A DNA stretch of 18,191 nucleotides from Flavobacteriales bacterium UBA720. GTDB taxonomy: Bacteria > Bacteroidota > Bacteroidia > Flavobacteriales > Weeksellaceae. The DNA is taken from contig DBLQ01000035.1 in NCBI GenBank assembly GCA_002297505.1, positions 1 through 18,191 of the forward strand. The letters run 5' to 3'. Below the pieces are notes generated by a model, which was given only the letters and a program-made list of their open reading frames with translations, ran no database searches and was not told the DNA's origin. Shown here piece after piece: positions 8,224 to 14,392 of the stretch (positions are counted from its first letter, which is position 1; each line of letters starts with the position of its first letter). The position numbers were made by a program, and so were the translations under genes.

Positions 8224-10080
8224 CTATTGCTTTTGTAGTAAGTTATTCAAATTATATACTTTGCTTTCAATATCTTTCACGTAGGCTTTCCTATCAGCAA
8301 TTGTCCAATACGCATCGTGACCCAATGAATCGGAATAATATTTGAAAAAAACTTTTCGTGTTTCGTTTGGTATAAAGGCCATTACTTTATCTAATCCTCG
8401 TATCTTATCTCTCTTTACCCCGAATATTGAGTTACTGAGATATGCATTAGCACCCACATCCAGAAGTGTCAGATTGGCAATAGATTGGTCTTCTGTTATC
8501 CAGCTATACGTATTATTTTCATCAATTAAAGATTCACTGGCAACCTCATCATCGTTTTTTCTGGAATTATACTTATCGATATCGTTAAAGATTTTGAGAA
8601 ATTCTTCTTTGAACTCTTCTGATGAGATATTCTCTACATTTTCGGACAGCCTAGTCAAAGAATCAATTATTGCTTTTAATTCTGCATCATTATCCTTCAA
8701 ATTTTTCTTATAATATTCAAGATGTTCATTAATCCAGACCGGAATATCTTTTTCTTTTAAATCCTCTGAATTCTGAGCATAAATATGCTCGAGTGACCAC
8801 TTGTTTGAATGAATCTGATCAAAAGGAAACTGAACAGATGTGTCTGGCTGTAATAGAGAGCTTACAACATTGTGCAATAGTAAAATACTTTCTATTGTTT
8901 TTCTGTCATTACTTTCATAGCTGAGTGCTGAAAGAGGCTTTGTTAAGAATCTTTTATTGATTTTATCCACCAAATTGAATTTAAAGCTTTTACGATTTAA
9001 ATCTTTATACTGTTTCAGCAATTCTATTACATTTTCGTTTCTGGAAATAAGAAATCCGATAATGTGATTGTACCACTTATTGTTATACCATTCGAACAGG
9101 ATATCAAAATAGGCTTTTAGTTCTGACCATTCTTTTTCAATAAACGAGCTGTTACTCTCCTGTAATTCTTTTATTTGATCAGGATTATTTCTGACTTCCT
9201 TTATTTTATCATAATACCTGTTAAAAGATTCCAGACTTTCTTTTTTGTTGATAGGACTCTCTGTTACCAAATCCAATATATAATCTATTCTGGTTTGGTA
9301 ATTATTTTCCTTCCTGTTGTATATGAAAGCCCAAAATTTGTCGTCCTGCAGTTGTTTTTGCATAGCGTCCCATTCCAGAGCAATTACAGATTGTTTATTG
9401 TTAAGGATTATTTCTGCAATCTTTTGATTTTCTTCATCCAAGCCTAATTGTAGATTGTTCTTGCTGAGAAAAATGGCTTTTACCAATTCTGAATTGGTAA
9501 GCGGAATTTTACCGATATTAATACGTGTAAAAACATCTACCGGGTTAGAGGCATCTTTGATTTCATACCAGATCATATCAACCTGTTCCAAGACAATATC
9601 CGTGATTTTTCTTTTTAACCGAGGTATTCTTGTACTGTTCTCACTAAACCAACTGGAAATAATTCCATACGCCTGACTGATATAAAAATAATCCGGATTA
9701 TCAGTATTGATCTCTGTTGTCAGATTCTGGAGAAAAATTTCACTGTTACTTCTCGTTTCGTACTGCAGGCTAAACAGATTCACTTCATCGTCGGATTGTC
9801 GTAGATAAGATAACAAAATAAAAAGCGTGGTCAAGCGCTGTTGCCCGTCTAAAACTTCATATCTGCCGTCTGGCAGTTCTTTTACTACAATAGGCTGTAG
9901 GCAATATTTTTCCTTTTTATTTTCGCTGAAAATTAAAAACTCTAAAAAATCATTTAATAAAGCAGAAACTTCCTCCTTTCCCCACCTATATCCTCTTTGA
10001 TAAGATGGTATGAAAAACCTGTAGTTTTTATCTGGTAATGTTAATTCTCCTACTGACCTGGGTTCTAATATATTTGTCAT
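8224..10080 (-). CDS. DUF262 + DUF1524 (GmrSD-type) HNH nuclease
   Basis: This 618-residue protein combines both halves of a GmrSD-type Type IV restriction enzyme in one chain. The DUF262 part shows IPSYQRGYRWGKEEV (24-38), YEVLDGQQRLTTLFILL (74-90) and FTRINIGKIPLTNSELVKA (184-202). The C-terminal DUF1524 part shows WSLEHIYAQNSEDL (428-441), with His432 as the probable catalytic base, and the closing block IANLTLLDVGANAYLSNSIF (535-554) with Asn537, Asn545 and Asn550 followed by Lys556. Characterised relatives (GmrSD, BrxU, SspE) cut phage DNA carrying glucosylated hydroxymethylcytosine, other base changes or phosphorothioates. The target here is unknown. It sits 5 bases after the Vsr-like gene and one base before the second DUF262 gene. 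All key residues look intact. Confidence 0.92.
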   Translation of the reverse strand: MTNILEPRSVGELTLPDKNYRFFIPSYQRGYRWGKEEVSALLNDFLEFLIFSENKKEKYCLQPIVVKELPDGRYEVLDGQQRLTTLFILLSYLRQSDDEVNLFSLQYETRSNSEIFLQNLTTEINTDNPDYFYISQAYGIISSWFSENSTRIPRLKRKITDIVLEQVDMIWYEIKDASNPVDVFTRINIGKIPLTNSELVKAIFLSKNNLQLGLDEENQKIAEIILNNKQSVIALEWDAMQKQLQDDKFWAFIYNRKENNYQTRIDYILDLVTESPINKKESLESFNRYYDKIKEVRNNPDQIKELQESNSSFIEKEWSELKAYFDILFEWYNNKWYNHIIGFLISRNENVIELLKQYKDLNRKSFKFNLVDKINKRFLTKPLSALSYESNDRKTIESILLLHNVVSSLLQPDTSVQFPFDQIHSNKWSLEHIYAQNSEDLKEKDIPVWINEHLEYYKKNLKDNDAELKAIIDSLTRLSENVENISSEEFKEEFLKIFNDIDKYNSRKNDDEVASESLIDENNTYSWITEDQSIANLTLLDVGANAYLSNSIFGVKRDKIRGLDKVMAFIPNETRKVFFKYYSDSLGHDAYWTIADRKAYVKDIESKVYNLNNLLQKQ

Positions 10081-10085
10081 AGTTT

Positions 10086-10754
10086 TTAGTTTATATATTT
10101 TTTCAATTTCTCTCTTATTATCCGCTCGTCCTCTCCGTAATTCCTAAACAGCCGTTTCCCTTTAGTATGCACAAATTCCGAATAATCAAACTCAATTAAG
10201 TCCAATTCATTTTTCGGTAATTCCGTCCTACGCAGTTCATCATATTTCTTTCTCTGTTCGCCTCTGCTTATTCCGGAAGAAGTTATTTTTTTATCAAAAA
10301 ATGCTACTGCTTCACTGTGTTGCTTTTCCCGATACTCTATGACCAATTTCAATTCCGGATAATAAATATCAAGCGGGAGTGGTGTTCCCGAATCTCCCCG
10401 TAAAAAATCAAAGCGATGTTGTCGCATACCTTTCATACACAAAATTTCATCACAAAAATCCAAGATATATGTTTCGTCACTATTAGAACGTTTACTTGAT
10501 GTTACCATTTTTTCTTTGGTAATGCTTGTGCTGGTTACCATTTTATTTAAGTTACCATCTTCTATAGTCACAACTCCAAGAAAATCTTCTAGAGTATAGC
10601 CACCGCCTATACCAAAATCAGATGCATAAAATCCTAGTTTTCTTATTTTATCTCTAATTCCTTTTTGAACATTACTATCAGAAGTTAGCTTTTGTTCTAT
10701 CAGAACTATAATTTGTGCGGCTTCCTGTTTTGTAAAAATAGATTTTCCTTTCAT
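10086..10754 (-). CDS. Vsr/DUF559-like PD-(D/E)XK nuclease
   Basis: The 222-residue product has an N-terminal helical region (about 8-60) with RDKIRKLGFYASDFG and TLEDFLGVV, a variable Ser/Thr-rich linker (about 65-95), and a C-terminal nuclease-like domain. That domain shows LPLDIYYPELKLVIEYREKQH (126-146): Asp129, Glu140 and the Gln145-His146 pair follow the pattern of Vsr, DUF559 and related nucleases (D, then IEY-x-x-x-QH). It continues with FFDKK (152-156) and RGEQRKKYDELRR (164-176), also usual in this group. It probably nicks or cuts DNA, perhaps after recognition by the upstream OGG-like protein. The two genes share one base (TAATG), a classic translational coupling, so the products are likely made in equal amounts. 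Exact activity is unproven. Confidence 0.78.
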   Translation of the reverse strand: MKGKSIFTKQEAAQIIVLIEQKLTSDSNVQKGIRDKIRKLGFYASDFGIGGGYTLEDFLGVVTIEDGNLNKMVTSTSITKEKMVTSSKRSNSDETYILDFCDEILCMKGMRQHRFDFLRGDSGTPLPLDIYYPELKLVIEYREKQHSEAVAFFDKKITSSGISRGEQRKKYDELRRTELPKNELDLIEFDYSEFVHTKGKRLFRNYGEDERIIREKLKKYIN

Positions 10755-11392
10755 TATGCTTTTGAAGGTTTGAGATGATTACCAAAAATGAATAAAAACT
10801 GTTCGATTTGTTCTCCGCTCACATTAAGTTGCATACTCATTTCATTCATAATATGAAGATAAGTTTTATACATCTTTGTCGAATTAGATTGCGGGATTTC
10901 CGCTAATGATTCAAACTCTTGAAAAACCTTATTTTTAAAAACCCTTATTAAACGTTCATCTAATATTAAAGCGGGAACACCATCAAATTTAAAATCACGG
11001 AAGTAAAGAAGTTTTGAATAGGTTGATAAACCTAATCCAGTAATTCTATTTAATTGCTTTTGTAAAACTGGCAAATCATCCATTGTGAGAAAACCCCTTT
11101 CTGGAACGTTCAGTATTTCTGACAGATGATCTATACTACCATAGATATTTTTGAAATTATGACCACGCATTCCTTTGGGGTAACCCCACAATATTGCTTT
11201 CAGAATAAATAATTCCAAATTATTAGTATCGTGAACATCCTCCCGACTTAGACAGATATTCGCTTCTCCTTTAAATAGTTTCTGAAAATGATTTTCGGAC
11301 AAAGCATTTTTCCAGTTATCTGTTTTTACAGTAAAAGCTTGGTCTGATACTGGAAGAGATTTTATAAGGCTATTGTAGTTTATGATAGTCAT
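10754..11392 (-). CDS. OGG-like helix-hairpin-helix DNA glycosylase homologue
   Basis: The 212-residue, mainly helical protein resembles the 8-oxoguanine glycosylase OGG-like family of the HhH-GPD superfamily. The hairpin is ITGLGLSTYSKLLYF (117-131), followed by the conserved aspartate segment PALILDERLIRVF (140-152), where Asp145 matches the catalytic Asp of OGG1. The lysine that makes the Schiff base in OGG1 would align near Ser123; Lys127, one helical turn later, is the nearest candidate. The protein may thus be a weak or monofunctional glycosylase, or a damaged-base or modified-base reader. There is no iron-sulfur cluster motif. It begins 4 bases after the GHKL ATPase gene and shares one base with the Vsr-like gene, so it probably works with those two. 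Role in defence is inferred only from context. Confidence 0.72.
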   Translation of the reverse strand: MTIINYNSLIKSLPVSDQAFTVKTDNWKNALSENHFQKLFKGEANICLSREDVHDTNNLELFILKAILWGYPKGMRGHNFKNIYGSIDHLSEILNVPERGFLTMDDLPVLQKQLNRITGLGLSTYSKLLYFRDFKFDGVPALILDERLIRVFKNKVFQEFESLAEIPQSNSTKMYKTYLHIMNEMSMQLNVSGEQIEQFLFIFGNHLKPSKA

Positions 11393-11396
11393 AGAT

Positions 11397-13157
11397 TTAC
11401 TTAAAATCTTTTTTCAACTCTTTCAGCAACCAATCCAACTGCGTTCTAGCAGTAGAAATCAAATCAGAATAGGTTATCATCTTAACATCCTCTCTTTCAT
11501 TATGGGATGAAATGACTGGATTAACCTTTCCGCCTATAATTATAATTTGAATTTTTTTACTGTGAATTACAGAATTTAAGTCATCACGATATTTTAGGGC
11601 TTGACTTTCTGCTTCTCTACCAATATTTACAGAAGGCTTTTTAAACTCAATCAACAAATGTTTTCTGAGAATATCTTCACCTAGAAATAAGTCGGGTCTT
11701 TTGTTAGCTCTCTTACCAGTAAATTTTTTATCTAACATTTCTTTTACAGCTACTTTTAATGTTTTATTCGAAAACATCAAAGTATACTCATTTCCGAAAA
11801 CCCAAAGATTATTTTCTAAAGCTTTATGAATTGTAGCTTCTAAAGTTTTAGGATTACTGTTTAAAAGATCCAGTTCATCCAAAAATTTTAACCTGCTTGT
11901 TGCCTGACTTGTCATAACAGCCATTTCAACAAAGCCAAACTCTGATAATGCATCTGCTATCTTTTCAATATCGCCATCTTTTGAACTTTCTATGTTCTGA
12001 ACAACATTCCAATAATAATCTTTTTCCAAAGCATCGACCATCACAGAAATTATAATATTTACTTTTTCTTCTGGCTCACCATAGAACTTTTCTAAAACTT
12101 TATGCAATGATTTCTCAGCAAATTGCCTTTTATATTCTGGCAACTTTTGGAGTTCTCTATTGATTTTTTGCTGATTTCTCTGTTTTGCAAGATGCATATC
12201 AGTTTTAAAAACTTCGGTAAAAGAACTGTGTAATTCTTCTTTTACTTCCTTTTTAATACTATCATTAAGTTTGCTATTTTCAATAATTCCTCCCCAATCA
12301 GCGGTTACAAAATCTTCTAACTCATCACAAATAATTTCTCCTACAAGCCTTTTCTTTAATTTATCAGGTACAAGCTCATCTTCCTTCAAAAAATTTTCCG
12401 GTCTTCCAACTATTTTTCCTCCAACCCTGTAAATAAGACCGGCATAGGGCACAGGCTTGTCTGTGATTGTATAAACAAGCTTTGCAATGATTCCATTTTC
12501 TAATAGTAAATCTTTTGTAATCGTTTTACCTTGAAAATCTTGGACACCGAGTTTATCACCATTTACAAAAATGTTCAGGTCGGAAACTCTACCATAGTCC
12601 CAAACCAAAATCTGTTTTAATTTGTCTGGATTGGGATAATTAAAATTCTGATTGAGTCCAATCAAAGTGATAGTTGTACCGTGTTCTTCTTTTGAACAGT
12701 CGGATACAGTTATAGGCAGATTTACTTTCTCTAAATCGTATTTTTCTCTTGCCAGTTCATCTTTCGCAATCGATACTGTAGTTTGTTTACCTCCTGCTTT
12801 TGTAGTAATATTCATAACAGCAGCAACCATTAGTCCCGAAAACTTACCAATCCCTTTTCTGCCTTTAACTTTTCTGTCTTTCAATAAAGTTTTTTCACCT
12901 TTTCTGGATAGACGACTACTTGCAATCTTAAGATACTCTGTTCGTAATTCCTGTTCTTTCATACCCGTACCATCATCAGTAATAGTAATTATAGCGTCAT
13001 TTGTAAGAACTTCGGGTAATGTAATCCAGATATTATCGGCATCTGCATCATAAGCATTATCAACTAATTCCTTTGTAGCATCCTCGGTTGATTTGTAAGT
13101 TTCACCTAAAAGCTCTGCTAGCTTTGGATCAACTTGGAAATTGGCATTTTTTGACAT
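11397..13157 (-). CDS. GHKL (Hsp90/MutL/MORC-like) ATPase with C-terminal PD-(D/E)XK nuclease
   Basis: The 586-residue product starts with a GHKL ATPase: N box ATKELVDNAYDADA (27-40, Glu30 and Asn34), G1 box ITDDGTGM (59-66), and the GRKGIGKFSG loop (99-108). A transducer-like region follows to about 290, then a helical region. The C-terminal part (about 440-586) looks like a Shedu/DUF4263-type nuclease: LENNLWVFGNEY (447-458) leads into RPDLF (488-492) with Asp489, then LLIEFKKPS (501-509) with Glu504-x-Lys506. ATP binding would close a dimer clamp around DNA and could license cutting, as in MutL or MORC proteins. It lies 20 bases after hsdS and 4 bases before the OGG-like gene. GHKL ATPases linked to restriction systems are known (Iyer, Abhiman and Aravind on MORC origins). 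This particular fusion within a Type I locus I cannot match to a named system. Confidence 0.9.
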   Translation of the reverse strand: MSKNANFQVDPKLAELLGETYKSTEDATKELVDNAYDADADNIWITLPEVLTNDAIITITDDGTGMKEQELRTEYLKIASSRLSRKGEKTLLKDRKVKGRKGIGKFSGLMVAAVMNITTKAGGKQTTVSIAKDELAREKYDLEKVNLPITVSDCSKEEHGTTITLIGLNQNFNYPNPDKLKQILVWDYGRVSDLNIFVNGDKLGVQDFQGKTITKDLLLENGIIAKLVYTITDKPVPYAGLIYRVGGKIVGRPENFLKEDELVPDKLKKRLVGEIICDELEDFVTADWGGIIENSKLNDSIKKEVKEELHSSFTEVFKTDMHLAKQRNQQKINRELQKLPEYKRQFAEKSLHKVLEKFYGEPEEKVNIIISVMVDALEKDYYWNVVQNIESSKDGDIEKIADALSEFGFVEMAVMTSQATSRLKFLDELDLLNSNPKTLEATIHKALENNLWVFGNEYTLMFSNKTLKVAVKEMLDKKFTGKRANKRPDLFLGEDILRKHLLIEFKKPSVNIGREAESQALKYRDDLNSVIHSKKIQIIIIGGKVNPVISSHNEREDVKMITYSDLISTARTQLDWLLKELKKDFK

Positions 13158-13177
13158 ATTGTTTGCGTTTGGTTTTT

Positions 13178-14389
13178 CTAACTCACCCTCACTTTCCCCG
13201 TCACCACATTATCTATCAGCACCGTTTTATACTCCTTCAGCTTTTCTATTTCCTGCTCTTTCAGCGCGATGGCTTTGGCGATTTTTGCTTCTATATCTTC
13301 TAAAGATGATATGATTTGTTTTTGTTCTTCAAATGATGGAATCGCAATAGTATGATTGTTCAAATCTTTTTGCGTCATACTTGGTAATGCAGTTGCTGTG
13401 CTATAAAATGAAAATGGTATGCATTGACAACAGTAGAAAAGAAACTTTCCTAAAAAATTTTTCTTAGGTATAGAATAAAACATTGTGTCTACAGTCCAAA
13501 ATTTACCATTGATATGTTGTGGTTTATCTATTGTACCTTTTCTTCCAAGCAAAATTGCTTCGCCATCATACAAATATTTTGAGGCATAAGCAAATTGTCC
13601 TCCCGAGCCTATAACTGGGTAACCTGAATCTGTCTCAACGTGCTTGTAATCTTGCCCATTTTTGATTGTTAAACAATACTTAAACTTCCTCACCTCCCAA
13701 TGCTTCGGAATCTCCCCGATCCAATCCACACCGCTGTCTTTCATTGGTACAGTAGCATCTAAACCTTTGGTTACGGCTTTTTGGATGAGAATTTGGCGGC
13801 GTTCTTTCAGCAGTTCTATTTCTTTTTGCTTGATAGCGATAGTTTGGTCTATTTTGGCGGTTTTGTCATCAAGAAAAGTGGCGATGGCTTGTTGCTCTTC
13901 TAATGGTGGAAAAGGAAAATCAAATCTTCTAAAATCTAAATAGCTAATATTTTGTCTTAATCCAGAACCTAATCCATAAATGATTTTATTATTATCTATA
14001 CTTCTGAAAAAATAATGAAAATATTTAGGATTAGCATTTTCTTTGAACCTTAGATTTAGATAAGCACTTGTAATTATTCCATCATATTCGGAAATTGAAC
14101 TTCTCAGACTAACAGTATCGTTTTGCAAATCTGTTGGTCTAAAAATTAAATCCCCAACATTAACCAATTGATAAGTTTCAAATGATTCTGGAACTAATCC
14201 TGTAAGTTCACTTTCTGCTTTAACTCTAATTTTACCATAACTCAAAGACAAAACTGTATTTCTAATCATCCCTTTGTTTTTTGCCTTATTTTCATAAATA
14301 AAGCTTATACCTGGTAAGATTTCCCAACCCTCCGGAATCTCCCCAATCCAATCCACACCGCTGTCTTTGTATTTTTCGTATCGCTGCAT
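13178..14389 (-). CDS. hsdS: Type I specificity subunit (HsdS)
   Basis: The 403-residue HsdS has the canonical two-part layout. Target recognition domain 1 spans about 20-165 and domain 2 about 228-355. Each begins with a nearly identical repeat (KDSGVDWIGEIPEGWE at 8-23, KDSGVDWIGEIPKHWE at 217-232), and each ends in a PxxEEQxxI block followed by a coiled-coil spacer rich in Lys and Glu (167-205 and 355-392). It sets the bipartite target sequence for both methylation and cutting; the target itself cannot be read from the sequence. The ATG lies 3 bases after the hsdM stop. The variable parts of both domains are visibly more AT-rich than the conserved parts, as expected for domains exchanged by recombination. 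Confidence 0.96.
   Translation of the reverse strand: MQRYEKYKDSGVDWIGEIPEGWEILPGISFIYENKAKNKGMIRNTVLSLSYGKIRVKAESELTGLVPESFETYQLVNVGDLIFRPTDLQNDTVSLRSSISEYDGIITSAYLNLRFKENANPKYFHYFFRSIDNNKIIYGLGSGLRQNISYLDFRRFDFPFPPLEEQQAIATFLDDKTAKIDQTIAIKQKEIELLKERRQILIQKAVTKGLDATVPMKDSGVDWIGEIPKHWEVRKFKYCLTIKNGQDYKHVETDSGYPVIGSGGQFAYASKYLYDGEAILLGRKGTIDKPQHINGKFWTVDTMFYSIPKKNFLGKFLFYCCQCIPFSFYSTATALPSMTQKDLNNHTIAIPSFEEQKQIISSLEDIEAKIAKAIALKEQEIEKLKEYKTVLIDNVVTGKVRVS
13706..13741 (-). repeat. Direct repeat in hsdS, copy before TRD2
   Basis: A 36-bp stretch matches 14333-14368 with one mismatch (G at 13718, A at 14345). It encodes part of KDSGVDWIGEIP before the second recognition domain. Confidence 0.9.
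14333..14368 (-). repeat. Direct repeat in hsdS, copy before TRD1
   Basis: This is the partner of 13706-13741. The two copies are 627 bp apart, exactly 209 codons, so recombination between them would remove one recognition domain in frame. Confidence 0.9.
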
Positions 14390-14392
14390 CGT

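Noticed and set aside
13706..14368. hsdS as a phase-variable invertible (shufflon-like) locus
   Set aside because: The repeats are direct, not inverted, and no recombinase or second hsdS is in the window; only exchange or deletion by homologous recombination is plausible.
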